Shown here piece after piece: positions 17,901 through 25,276 of a stretch of DNA of 36,992 bases (within the stretch, counting starts at the first letter, position 1; the number at the start of each line of letters is the position of its first letter). Made by a program: the position numbers and the translations under genes. The notes under the pieces are model-generated. The model searched no databases. It had not been told where the DNA came from and saw only the letters and a list, made by a program, of their open reading frames with translations. This DNA is from an uncultured bacterium (lineage in GTDB: Bacteria > Cyanobacteriota > Vampirovibrionia > Gastranaerophilales > Gastranaerophilaceae): positions 1-36,992 of the forward strand of contig CACYKF010000004.1 in the NCBI GenBank assembly GCA_902774905.1. The letters run 5' to 3'.

Positions 17901-20255
17901 TCGTTCATTATTGGTCGAGAAGTTAATGGTGTTAATGACATTAGAATAAATAATGAATTTGTATCAGGACAGCACCTAAAAGTTGAGAAAATAAATGGTG
18001 AAATTTATGTAACAGATATGTCAACAAACGGTACGACATTAAATTCAACCAAACCGGATTATGCTGCACAATATTCGCCACAATTACAACAGAAATTCGC
18101 CAATGCAAATTATGGTGATTTTACGAATATGATAAATGATAATTATAGAAACTTACGCAGAGCAAATTATTCTTTAGAAGAAAGTGTAAGTGGAAATATA
18201 ACTAATGCAGATTTGGCGAATGATGCTAATGTCAATATATATGAAAGTGGTGGTTGGTTCTTCAGATACCAAAAAGGTCACAGACCTGTTGATGCATCAA
18301 GAGTAGCAGACAGAATCAGTTTAAATGTAGTTGCCGATAAAAATTTACTTGCGGAATTAGATAGATTATGTGCAACAGGAACTTATGTAAATGCAAACGG
18401 TCAAACAGTTAGAGTTAATATGCCGGATTGCACATATAAAACCCCTCAATCCTTGCAAGGATATACGACTCGTCACGATCCTATAACAATGTATTTTGAA
18501 CGTGAAGTTTCAGAAGACGTACAAAATGCCATTGCTGATATTGCCGGCAAATATGCAAGACAATCATCAAATGGTAAATCTTTAATGAATGCTCTTGAGG
18601 GTAAACCATATATTGCTCACGAAGCATATACTTCTCCAAAAGAAGCTCAAGCTTTATGGAAAGAAGCAGAACAATTAAATCCGTCACTTGCAGATGCAAT
18701 TCATCAAGAATTAAATGATGATGGAACTTGGAATTGTTCAACAGGTCAATTCGCTGCTTGTAAAAAATTAGTTGATGAATACAAACTTTCAATGGTTTCT
18801 AATAATGATAACTTTGTAATAGTTGATACCCCAAAAGAAAGATTAGCTGCAGATGTAAATATGAAACAAGAATATACAGTTGTTGATGCTGAAGAATATA
18901 TTCTTTCAGATGTGAATACAAATAATGCAAGTTCCGATATAAAAAGCTATATGGTTAAAATAGATGGACAACCCATCAAAGTTGATGTCCCTGCAAGTGC
19001 AACGAAAGAAGAAATACTTGCCAAAGCAAGAGAAAAAGCTCAAAAGATTGTAGCAAATAGTAAACCAAGAGCTGTAAGTTTTAATTCAACTAAAGATGCA
19101 AGAGAATTTAGTAATCCTACAATGAAAAGACTTGTAGGGAAAACTCCGCAAGGCTTGCAAAGGAGTCGCTTATTAGATATTGATAACGCAATAGAATCAT
19201 TGCCAGATGGAGATTTAAAAAATTATATAAACAATAGATTATCAAGTGTAAAAAAATATTCAGATTTTGAAGAAATAGAATTACTTATAAATGCACATAA
19301 TGAAATGAATGGTACAACTTCTCATTATATGGATTTAGATTTTCAAACTATGACAAATGGTCAAGTTGGTTTGAAACGCAATTTATCTGATAATGCGAAA
19401 TTAAGCAGAATGGAAAAAAATGATGGTTTTGCTTCAGTTCATCAGGTATTAGAATCAGATGCTAGACAAGGAGGATTAAACAGAAGTCAAAGAAGCGATA
19501 TATTTATGAGTGATATCAGACAAAATGAAAAAATGAGTTCTGCTATTGAATATATGAGTAAATATCCAAATAATGAAATGTCTGAAAAACTTTATTCAAA
19601 CTACATACAAAATAGATTTGCAAATAATCCGGAATTTGCTGCAAAATTAAATAATATAAACAAAGAATACGGAGTAAAAATAATTGTTCCAAGCAAATAT
19701 AGTACAAATTCAATGGTTGAAACAACAAATTATGTTGAAGCCGTTCTTGCAGAATTTAAAAATGCAAGTAATGGACAGGCAAAATTGCCTCCTGTAATTG
19801 ATTTTGGTACAGCTAAACCTTATTGGTATTCTACCAAAGGAACATTTGGAATGGGAATGGGTGCTAATGCCGTTCAGCATGGAGAAACCGGTTCATTAGG
19901 ATTTCACAATATGGACGAAAAAACAGTGAAACAATCGCTTAAACACGAATTGACACACGCAAACGATTTGGGTGTAGCAAAAGATGCACAAGCAAAACAT
20001 AATTTTGATGAAATATTCCCAAGAAAAACAATTGTTGAATATGGGAAAATGAAAGAAATTCCTGATATTTCAAAAGCAAAATACGCAGATGAATTTAGAG
20101 CTGCAGGATTACCTGAAGATAAAATATTATATGCTCATAATAATCCTCAAGAATATATTGCTGTTGCGTCAGAAGGAGATATAAGTAAATATTCTGAAGA
20201 ATTTAAACAAGTGTTAATAGATTTGGGAATGCCGGAATGGCGTTTTAGAATGTAA
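11913..20255 (+). CDS. Giant multidomain effector-like protein (LysM, pThr-lyase-like, FHA, HExxH)
   Basis: A 2780-residue protein from ATG 11913 (or ATG 11925); an upstream in-frame ATG at 11796 would read through the recombination site and lacks support. No signal peptide and no good Shine-Dalgarno. Domains: EF-hand-like loop D49-E60 (DKNKDGVLDRGE), Thr-rich repeats about 120-320, LysM 331-380, Gly/Ala hydrophobic segment 1205-1250, coiled coil 1476-1541. An OspF/SpvC/LanL-like lyase domain spans about 1690-1850, with K1728, H1730, K1758, R1771, Y1790, R1834 and R1840 in matching order. FHA about 1960-2060: G2001-R2002, S2018xxH2021, N2039-G2040. A degenerate second lyase-like domain lies at 2100-2245. 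The C-terminal peptidase has H2678-E-x-x-H2682 and a possible third ligand E2747. It resembles polymorphic-toxin-type effectors; export route and target are unknown. Confidence 0.75.
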   Translation: MGTTMADQISLGKNGNIGKLDLSRIKAGIKKEELAKNDPRLESVFDMVDKNKDGVLDRGELDDLQQKLGNLAGEDGNLEKKEVKNFDGQKLGRKDRKALLEFLNKLDGVTPENVEKVETKLVDDKQVEVVTFKDGHTEEYYPNGQKISEIVSGNKKTKTTEINGAVTSEVVTENEGEENEIISTTSTVNGQKQTVINNKGDKTTTTINYNGDKKSEATIVGENSTTVITYDSEGNPAKEVETSGTTEKTYIYQNGQKVLQSVIENKGLEGKETTKAYDSEGGYTQTKEGGNGKITTVVDKDGNVTSNVKTEKVNGQEVSLQLDKDGNIPGVVVQNGESPAAIAKKFGCSVDELMQLNADQLKGKGKNQYFDVGSEIKLPGSVSIEKFNKASEGRKPAEVAKAEYARDAEIRRQKAEAAKQEREYYQKLGVKNFNNKGQKVKADGWGNKEFEIIGDVGYGRQLVKRDGKLYTRSHDGKILREDYLQAHKAFVSKPKNQRNNTASGIKDVTYVKDNNGKVWYFDEKTGKAIVKGDYTQIVKQESAFVADQLHKAAKNDDAWYNALGTGVGTDNELLEKGINNIYSADILAGVNAELRTKDSDYDVDVNKTQMMPVEALILDENNHKSARPLLKTLVNSGAMTVQEQARTIKREMEYELAGESGGILTQRKRALEHFELGTSYTSTSDLNEIMQMTSNREVRLEIENQYKNDPQFAGLEPNEGSYVRARIGADGGLMHWNAQEVDQFDANWVKTGAYQEARYVKQTDENGVEVLDANGQPIYVLDEGDQAHRNGVIGRLVFDYQDKEALNKGLDAVNENPNSFDYQYLDQRAGEEIAKDPQGKYQSRFTNQDNIQRYLAGFHSDAAGNVDAGNVSSSNTCLFKGIKPARVQAEETLYNAKNGDYSQTFDSMDSETYAAMAELIANGDVKGVNNMTDLYNKALNGATTQNDKTKIKANAMLSGQVNFTDEQIADFCVELMHSIDANKGRGGSTGMSAGYTNDADYQTEQLKAILQNNPQVMDAVKARVEKENFSYTTTTQTGGGAGQQPIVTNHTTNTKDKYIQLLADTKTIANDEIFYDANGNKITDSKEIEKIKYANMQSLQQMRQYVAELERDFKKGVDAEGVLSDAGNAVLKYSGLGTDREDVATEYRNAKLMLQQFEAAAQGKLRDSDGNVISAQDLAKQMMDKQNALAETNSDYKQSVAYAKMGIVMAPVIVATTVASGGAAAAGWGTLGVAAAGGAAAGATTYGVNALEYNTSYTGNTAEAREQNMQDSLVNGVTTAVGIGQMKYIGNMANNMGTVARTGIRLGTTVAADTAVGAAAEGITTKDLSASGFLSNMGMSLVGNAIGARSLGKKQPPPNMHPKDGVYLTQDAPVTGRNEIADAEVARNIDQSHLNSRDREMIAREMEAQGTPTQAELDAYAKEHAYQAPTAEERAALDTHREQVRADYSEAHKIENNATIKEQKAPTTPLGADETVIKNLENEVGALDGQIKQLNKQLAGAKRANQMGRKNGDTIKKLESQIESLQQKRTAKAAELETARKPVEVKADEVKPDVKPNEDASVTGRAAEETPKVEVKSETIISDANSINTSDIPAQHQLLWKTCKERLEKLTQELSMSTIMNPKELLARGKELLAHLKTIADSVTNSSIKAKIQKIAGNLKSMLTSKTIEQNEFKPVKTVEEANKLYDKLVSKRWIGEDGNDSNLVFIGGGWTKALYKNKNFKQGTPWKIHIYADSPQEWANAAQVAMPYLEKNSVTFKTVNDLDSHFQTLREYKNSEGFHSQTGKAFTVYFESEEEFLRVAQGLEARFKESGLKSSGTVANEAQIGDSGFLSYRHEGAERGTMYKPEGIEDPYLKKFGSQDSPVQAKEVQINEMRQPTPQEKMEMGQIGNNINRAKTADDLVKAQKWLSKMPECSQKTRLQAQLEQKANVIHGTQKPNTYFMDLETNEVQLVETDVKLQRGAKQKISSYESVRLGDQVDINFADFEAKFNAMRDGDSFIIGREVNGVNDIRINNEFVSGQHLKVEKINGEIYVTDMSTNGTTLNSTKPDYAAQYSPQLQQKFANANYGDFTNMINDNYRNLRRANYSLEESVSGNITNADLANDANVNIYESGGWFFRYQKGHRPVDASRVADRISLNVVADKNLLAELDRLCATGTYVNANGQTVRVNMPDCTYKTPQSLQGYTTRHDPITMYFEREVSEDVQNAIADIAGKYARQSSNGKSLMNALEGKPYIAHEAYTSPKEAQALWKEAEQLNPSLADAIHQELNDDGTWNCSTGQFAACKKLVDEYKLSMVSNNDNFVIVDTPKERLAADVNMKQEYTVVDAEEYILSDVNTNNASSDIKSYMVKIDGQPIKVDVPASATKEEILAKAREKAQKIVANSKPRAVSFNSTKDAREFSNPTMKRLVGKTPQGLQRSRLLDIDNAIESLPDGDLKNYINNRLSSVKKYSDFEEIELLINAHNEMNGTTSHYMDLDFQTMTNGQVGLKRNLSDNAKLSRMEKNDGFASVHQVLESDARQGGLNRSQRSDIFMSDIRQNEKMSSAIEYMSKYPNNEMSEKLYSNYIQNRFANNPEFAAKLNNINKEYGVKIIVPSKYSTNSMVETTNYVEAVLAEFKNASNGQAKLPPVIDFGTAKPYWYSTKGTFGMGMGANAVQHGETGSLGFHNMDEKTVKQSLKHELTHANDLGVAKDAQAKHNFDEIFPRKTIVEYGKMKEIPDISKAKYADEFRAAGLPEDKILYAHNNPQEYIAVASEGDISKYSEEFKQVLIDLGMPEWRFRM

Positions 20256-20531
20256 TAATCATATAAATTTATATTATTTATTTGAAGGTTAAAAAAATGG
20301 TATAATTTTAGAAAATTAATTTAACATTTTAATGGAATCAATTTTTGAAAAATCGGGTAAAATTTTTCAACTTTTCAGATGGATTTTTTCCTTAATTTAT
20401 TAAATTTTTCTGGGAGCTTGTGTTACTTTTTCTGTTTTCTCTTGTTAATTTACATTGGTAAATTTAAAAAAAACAACATCATAATAAAACTTTGGTGTAA
20501 GATAATTTTTGAAAAGTTTTGTGTTTAATAT
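20256..20531. other. Convergent intergenic region with a half-site
   Basis: A 276-bp AT-rich gap between the giant gene and the last gene of the export operon, which converge here. It holds TTGTGTTACTTTTT (20418-20431). Its last 13 bases, TGTGTTACTTTTT (20419-20431), are the exact reverse complement of AAAAAGTAACACA at 2651-2663, and the same half-sequence forms the left arm of the palindromic site at 11141-11196. AATTTAC and GTAAATT near 20446-20463 form a short stem. No gene seen. Confidence 0.5.
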
Positions 20532-21644
20532 TTATCCCAACTTTCTTTTAAAGGTTCTGCTTGCAAGTGTCAGGGTCATCAAAGCTATTATAAGCAGCGG
20601 AATTATGTTTACAATGACATCACCTATTCCCATACCTTTTAATATTATTCCGCGTGACAGAACCATAAAGAACCTTACAGGATTTAAGTATGTTAAATAC
20701 TGCAGGCAAAGTGGCATATCTTCAATAGGTGAAATAAATCCCGAAAGCAAAACCGCAGGCATCATAAATGTCATAACAGATAAAATTGCCTGTTGCTGCG
20801 TATTACAAATTGATGAAATATAAAGTCCGACACCAACTATCGCTAAAAGCGATATCAATATTGAAATAAGAAATAAAACTATCGAACCCACAAAAGGAAC
20901 ATGGAAAAATATAATGACAATTCCAATCATAACCATTGTTAAAGTCATTGCAATTACAAGCGGCGGAATTGATTTGCCAAGTAATATTTCAAATGATGAA
21001 AGAGGACTGACAATAAGCTGGTCAAATGTGCCGAGTTCTCTTTCTCTTGCAATTGATAAAGATGTCAGAATCAAAGTTGTTACAAGTGAAAGCATTGCAA
21101 CAATAATTGTCAAAATATACCATTTATATTCAAGATTAGGATTAAACCAGTTTCTTACGGTTATATCCAATCCGGAGTCCTTGTTGCCTGTTAGTTCGGC
21201 GTTATACAAATTTATTATTTGCGATGCGTATCCAGAGCCTATTGCAGCAGAATTTGTTTGCCTGCCATCGGATATTATCTGAACATTTGCACCTGTTTTG
21301 GATTTTATGCCCCTTGCAAAATCATTCGGGATATTTATTCCGAGTTGTGCTTTTTGAGTATCAAGTTTTTCCTGAAATTCTTTTTCATTATCAACATAAT
21401 AAAATTTTCTAAATCTTGATGAATTCTCAAACCTTGAAAGTAATTCTCTGCTTTCAACGCATTGACAACGATCTAAAACAACTGTATCAATATTTCTGAC
21501 TTCCATTGTTACTGCATTTGAAAACACAAAAAGCTGCATAAGAGGCATTACAATAATTATGGCTCGAGATTTCGGATCATTCCAAATGGTTCTAAATTCC
21601 TTTTTTATGAGTGCCGCAACTCTGCGTAAAAAATCTCTAATCAT
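20532..21644 (-). CDS. ABC-2 type permease (YbhR-like)
   Basis: A 370-residue permease of the ABC-2 family: one N-terminal membrane helix, a large periplasmic domain (about 50-175), then five hydrophobic segments. The conserved ARERELGTFDQLIVSPLSS cytoplasmic loop is typical of YhhJ/YbhS/YbhR permeases. It would form a heterodimer with the upstream permease and export a substrate with the double ATPase and HlyD/TolC partners. It is the last gene of the operon. Its start overlaps the previous stop by 8 bases. The GAGGAGGGG ribosome binding site lies within a palindromic repeat at 21647-21692. Confidence 0.88.
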   Translation of the reverse strand: MIRDFLRRVAALIKKEFRTIWNDPKSRAIIIVMPLMQLFVFSNAVTMEVRNIDTVVLDRCQCVESRELLSRFENSSRFRKFYYVDNEKEFQEKLDTQKAQLGINIPNDFARGIKSKTGANVQIISDGRQTNSAAIGSGYASQIINLYNAELTGNKDSGLDITVRNWFNPNLEYKWYILTIIVAMLSLVTTLILTSLSIARERELGTFDQLIVSPLSSFEILLGKSIPPLVIAMTLTMVMIGIVIIFFHVPFVGSIVLFLISILISLLAIVGVGLYISSICNTQQQAILSVMTFMMPAVLLSGFISPIEDMPLCLQYLTYLNPVRFFMVLSRGIILKGMGIGDVIVNIIPLLIIALMTLTLASRTFKRKLG

Positions 21645-22803
21645 TACCCCTCCTCGAAATCAAAGATTTCGGTCCTCCCTCAAGGGGAGGACAAGAAGCT
21701 TCAAGCCTCATTTGCGTTTTCTTATAAACTCCGACAAACAGAATTAATCCTAATAAAGTTAAATAAAACGCATTAGCCAATCTTATTTCATTTACCCCGC
21801 CTGCCATAAATTCACTTTCAATAAATGAAATATAGTATCTTGGCGGAATTATCATAGTTAAGTATTGGAAAAACACAGGCATTGAATTTATCGGAAACAT
21901 TAACCCCGAGAGCATCAGAGCAGGCATAAACCCTAAACTTATTGAAACCATACTCGCCATAAACTGATTTTTTAATGCAGTTGAAATCATTAAACCGATA
22001 CCGAGTGATGTAAACAGAAAAATTCCGCTTATCAAGAAAAACATAAAATAACTGCCCCTGAACGGCACCTGAAATATACAAACACAAAGAAACATGTTAA
22101 ATGCTGTTGATAACATTCCCAAAATAAAATACGGAATGTATTTGCCAAGCACAATATGAATTGCTCTGACTTTTGTACTTAACAAAGCCTCCATTGTTCC
22201 TCTTTCCCATTCTCGGGCAATTACAAGAGAAGTAAGCAATATTCCGATTAAAGTCATAGTAATTGCAATTGAACCGGGAACGATAAAATGATGTGAGTTT
22301 AAATCCGGATTATACCATGTTCTTATTTCTGTATTGATTAAAGGTCTTTGTGTTTTTCCCCGATATTTGCTTGTCGCAAGCCATTGATTTGAGATAGCAA
22401 GCGCATAACTCTGAACATAGTTTGCGCTATTAACTTCACTACCATCTGTTATAACAAGTAAATCTGCTTTTTGCCCTCTTGATAATTTTGTTGAAAAATC
22501 ATTTGGAATTACGACCGCTCCTTTAATTTTAGAACTTAAAACAGCAGTTTTAATATCTTCCATATTGTCAAAATTTATTGAATTAACGTACTTGCTGTGG
22601 CCGAAAGATTTGACTAATGTTGCGACTTCCGGTGAATTATCGTCATTTTTAACCCCAAGCGTAATTTTTACGGAATCGAGATTTATTCCGTACATATAAA
22701 TCGTAATTGATATAATCGGCAAAATAAAAGCAATAACAATACTTGATGGATCTCTCAATATCTGTTTTATTTCTTTTTTAATTAAGGCTAATAAGATTTT
22801 CAT
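21637..22803 (-). CDS. ABC-2 type permease (YbhS-like)
   Basis: A 388-residue ABC-2 permease with the same layout as its downstream partner: N-terminal helix, periplasmic domain, then a hydrophobic C-terminal half after AREWERGTMEALLSTKVRA. The start overlaps the ATPase stop by 4 bases. The last 18 or so residues (ASCPPLEGGPKSLISRRG) are encoded by a palindromic repeat with two hairpins (21655-21671 and 21672-21692) and are unlike the rest of the protein, so the natural C terminus was probably extended by repeat insertion. The same repeat supplies the ribosome binding site of the next gene. Confidence 0.88.
   Translation of the reverse strand: MKILLALIKKEIKQILRDPSSIVIAFILPIISITIYMYGINLDSVKITLGVKNDDNSPEVATLVKSFGHSKYVNSINFDNMEDIKTAVLSSKIKGAVVIPNDFSTKLSRGQKADLLVITDGSEVNSANYVQSYALAISNQWLATSKYRGKTQRPLINTEIRTWYNPDLNSHHFIVPGSIAITMTLIGILLTSLVIAREWERGTMEALLSTKVRAIHIVLGKYIPYFILGMLSTAFNMFLCVCIFQVPFRGSYFMFFLISGIFLFTSLGIGLMISTALKNQFMASMVSISLGFMPALMLSGLMFPINSMPVFFQYLTMIIPPRYYISFIESEFMAGGVNEIRLANAFYLTLLGLILFVGVYKKTQMRLEASCPPLEGGPKSLISRRGND
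21655..21692. repeat. Double-hairpin REP-like repeat inside a permease gene end
   Basis: CGAAATC/GATTTCG (21655-21671, 3-nt loop) and GTCCTCCC/GGGAGGAC (21672-21692, 5-nt loop) are adjacent perfect stems. On the minus strand they encode the C-terminal tail of the YbhS-like permease and continue into GAGGAGGGG, the ribosome binding site of the YbhR-like gene. Confidence 0.7.
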
Positions 22804-24332
22804 TTTTCACTCTCCTTAATTAAGTTTATAAATGCGGTTTCCATATCGCTTGCTCCTGCTTGTTGTTTAAGCTCTGTTGGTGTTCCGACAGCAATGGTTT
22901 CACCTTTATAAAAAAGAGAAATCCTGTCGCAATATTCAGCCTCATCCATAAAATGAGTTGTAACCATTATTGTTACACCCTTTTTAGATAATGAAACTAT
23001 ATGATTCCAAAAATCCCTTCGTGTCAAAACATCAACACCTGACGTGGGTTCATCTAAAAACAAAACAGGAGGGTTATGAATTAATGCTGCCGCCATTGAA
23101 AGTCTTTGTTTTAAGCCAAGAGGTAAATTTTCAGCCTTTTCTGATTCATATTCTCTCAACCCAAAAACATCAATAACTTCATTAACCTTTTCTTCTTTTT
23201 TCAAAATGCTGATTCCATAGGCAAGAGCAAAAAAGTCTAAGTTTTCTCGAACGGTTAAACTTCCGTACAGTGAGAATTTTTGTGCCATATATCCTAAATT
23301 TGCTCGGGCACATTCTGGGTTTTTCTTTATATCAATTCCCATAATTCTTGCCGTACCTGATGTCGGGCGAGCAAGACCGCACATCATTTTAAATGATGTT
23401 GATTTCCCAGCGCCGTTTGGACCTAAAAGACCAAATATTTCACCTTTTTTTATTTTGAAAGTGTTATTTTTAACTGCATAAAAATTACCGTATCTTTTTT
23501 CTAAATTATCTGCTTCAACGGTTAATTCAACATCAGGGGCTTTATAATCATAATTTTTTGCTATTAGTGATTCTTCTTTATTATATCCGCCCATTAAGTC
23601 GATTACTTTATTTTCAAATTCTTGCGGAGTTGAGGCAAGGTCGTGAGGTTTCCCTTCATAAATAACCTTACCTTTATCTATGACAACCGCCGTATCAAAA
23701 CTGTGAGCCTCATCTAAATAAGCAGTTGACCACAAAACCGTTGTTTCAGGGCTTATCATTTCTCGAACCATTTTCATTAAGTCTCTGCGAGATATAGGGT
23801 CAACACCGACAGATGGTTCATCTAAAAGTAAAAATTCAGGATTACCAAGCAAAGTACAGGCAAGACCCAATTTTTGTTTCATTCCGCCTGATAATGCCCC
23901 TGCAAGTCTGTCTTGAAACGGTGCAAGGGTCGTAAATTCCAACATCTTATCAAAATCGTGAGGAACACCTTTTAAATCCGCATATAATCTTAAATTTTCA
24001 ATAACAGTTAAATCTTCATAAAGACCGAATTTTTGAGGCATATAACCTATATGCAGATTCAGTTCATCTTTTTGGGGGTAAATGTTGTTATCAATTTTTG
24101 TATCTGTGTTCAATATTCGTTTTTTTGTTTCAGGATTAAACCCAAGCACATTTATTTCGCCATCATTAGGTAACAATAAACCTATAATAGTCCTTAAAAG
24201 TGTGGTTTTTCCTGCTCCATCAGCTCCGATTAAACCTGTAATTTTACCTTTTTCTATGTTTAACGACAAATTATCAATAGCAACGGTGGAGCCGAATTTC
24301 TTTGTTAAATTTTTTATCTCAACAGTATTCAC
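22800..24332 (-). CDS. Double-domain ABC transporter ATPase (YbhF-like)
   Basis: A 510-residue protein with two fused nucleotide-binding domains. The first has Walker A GADGAGKT (36-43), signature LSGGMKQ and Walker B FLLLDEPSVGVD. The second has Walker A GPNGAGKS, a degenerate signature LPLGLKQ, and VLFLDEPTSGVD. Non-identical signature motifs are normal for YbhF-type ATPases, where one composite site is less active. E. coli YbhF is somewhat longer (about 578). It powers the two ABC-2 permeases encoded directly downstream (4-base overlap). An 80-bp gap with a small hairpin repeat separates it from the adaptor gene upstream. Confidence 0.92.
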   Translation of the reverse strand: MNTVEIKNLTKKFGSTVAIDNLSLNIEKGKITGLIGADGAGKTTLLRTIIGLLLPNDGEINVLGFNPETKKRILNTDTKIDNNIYPQKDELNLHIGYMPQKFGLYEDLTVIENLRLYADLKGVPHDFDKMLEFTTLAPFQDRLAGALSGGMKQKLGLACTLLGNPEFLLLDEPSVGVDPISRRDLMKMVREMISPETTVLWSTAYLDEAHSFDTAVVIDKGKVIYEGKPHDLASTPQEFENKVIDLMGGYNKEESLIAKNYDYKAPDVELTVEADNLEKRYGNFYAVKNNTFKIKKGEIFGLLGPNGAGKSTSFKMMCGLARPTSGTARIMGIDIKKNPECARANLGYMAQKFSLYGSLTVRENLDFFALAYGISILKKEEKVNEVIDVFGLREYESEKAENLPLGLKQRLSMAAALIHNPPVLFLDEPTSGVDVLTRRDFWNHIVSLSKKGVTIMVTTHFMDEAEYCDRISLFYKGETIAVGTPTELKQQAGASDMETAFINLIKESEK

Positions 24333-24386
24333 AATTTATTCCTATATGTCACATTGAACTCATTTTAGGGGCTAATTATCATAAGA

Positions 24387-24405
24387 TGCTGAAACAAGTT
24401 CAGCA
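24387..24405. repeat. Short hairpin repeat (TGCTGAA/TTCAGCA)
   Basis: TGCTGAA and TTCAGCA arms around ACAAG, followed by TGACA. The same 19-bp unit with one loop base changed occurs at 32194-32212, and the related TGTCAT/GACA context recurs there. It is a dispersed repeat within the operon, between the adaptor and ATPase genes, where it could cause partial termination or mRNA processing. Confidence 0.65.
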
Positions 24406-24412
24406 TGACAAT

Positions 24413-25276
24413 TTATTCAGTTTTTTCGTTGTCCGATTTTAATTTAACTTTAATAGTTACAGGCATACCCTGTCTTAGAAATTCATCTATATCATAGATA
24501 TAGACTCTTATACGATATACTAAATCCGTTCTCGTATCAGTTGATTGAACCGTTTTTGGCGTGAATTCCGCAACAGGTGAAATATATCCGATTTGTCCTT
24601 TGTACTCTCGTTTTTCTCCTGTTTGAGGGTTTACTGTATCTGTGTATACATTTACCTCTTGTCCGTATTTAATGTTACCCAAATCTGTTTCATTAACATA
24701 GGCTCTAACCCAAACAGGATTAGTTTTTGCCATTGTATATACGGGCTGACCTTTTTGAACATTGCTTCCGGGTTCAACGACGCGAACCATTATAGTACCG
24801 TCTTCAGGTGCATAAAGTTTTGTATATTTTAATTGGTTACTTAAATAATCTTTGTTTGCAACTGCTGCTTTATAATCTGCATTTGCCTTGTTTTGTGCGT
24901 TATACAATGATTCGACTTCTTGCTTGGAAACTGTATCATCAACACCTAAGGGAGCGTATCTGTTATATTTATCCGTTGCATCTTTTTGTATCGCAATGGT
25001 TCTTTCTACATCTGCTTCTGCTCTTTTAAAATTTGCCTCATAGTCTGATTCATCCATAACTGCAACGAGTTCACCTTTTTTAACTGTGTCCCCTTCTTCT
25101 TTTAAAAGTTTTGAAATCAAACCCGAAACTTGAAAAGATAAATCAACCTGCCTTATTTCAATATTGCCGAATAAGGTTAATTCATTCGAGTTATCTTTTT
25201 TATTAGTTTTATAGAAAAAAATGCAAAGCCCTGCAATTAAAATTATTAAAACTAATGCTGCTATTTTCTTTTTCAT
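24413..25276 (-). CDS. HlyD-family periplasmic adaptor (YbhG-like)
   Basis: A 287-residue membrane fusion protein: an N-terminal anchor helix (residues 4-22), a split biotinyl-lipoyl domain (GDTVKKGELVAVMDESDYEA and APEDGTIMVRVVEPGSNVQKG), a coiled-coil hairpin between the halves (about 85-150), then a beta-barrel domain with VRAYVNETDLGNIKYGQEV. It would bridge the inner-membrane ABC complex and the TolC-like channel. Its start directly abuts the stop of the TolC-like gene, implying co-translation. Confidence 0.9.
   Translation of the reverse strand: MKKKIAALVLIILIAGLCIFFYKTNKKDNSNELTLFGNIEIRQVDLSFQVSGLISKLLKEEGDTVKKGELVAVMDESDYEANFKRAEADVERTIAIQKDATDKYNRYAPLGVDDTVSKQEVESLYNAQNKANADYKAAVANKDYLSNQLKYTKLYAPEDGTIMVRVVEPGSNVQKGQPVYTMAKTNPVWVRAYVNETDLGNIKYGQEVNVYTDTVNPQTGEKREYKGQIGYISPVAEFTPKTVQSTDTRTDLVYRIRVYIYDIDEFLRQGMPVTIKVKLKSDNEKTE

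Noticed and set aside
13044-18792. Many 60-124-codon ORFs within the giant gene on other frames
   Set aside because: Shadow frames of one continuous coding region; low-complexity translations without ribosome binding sites.
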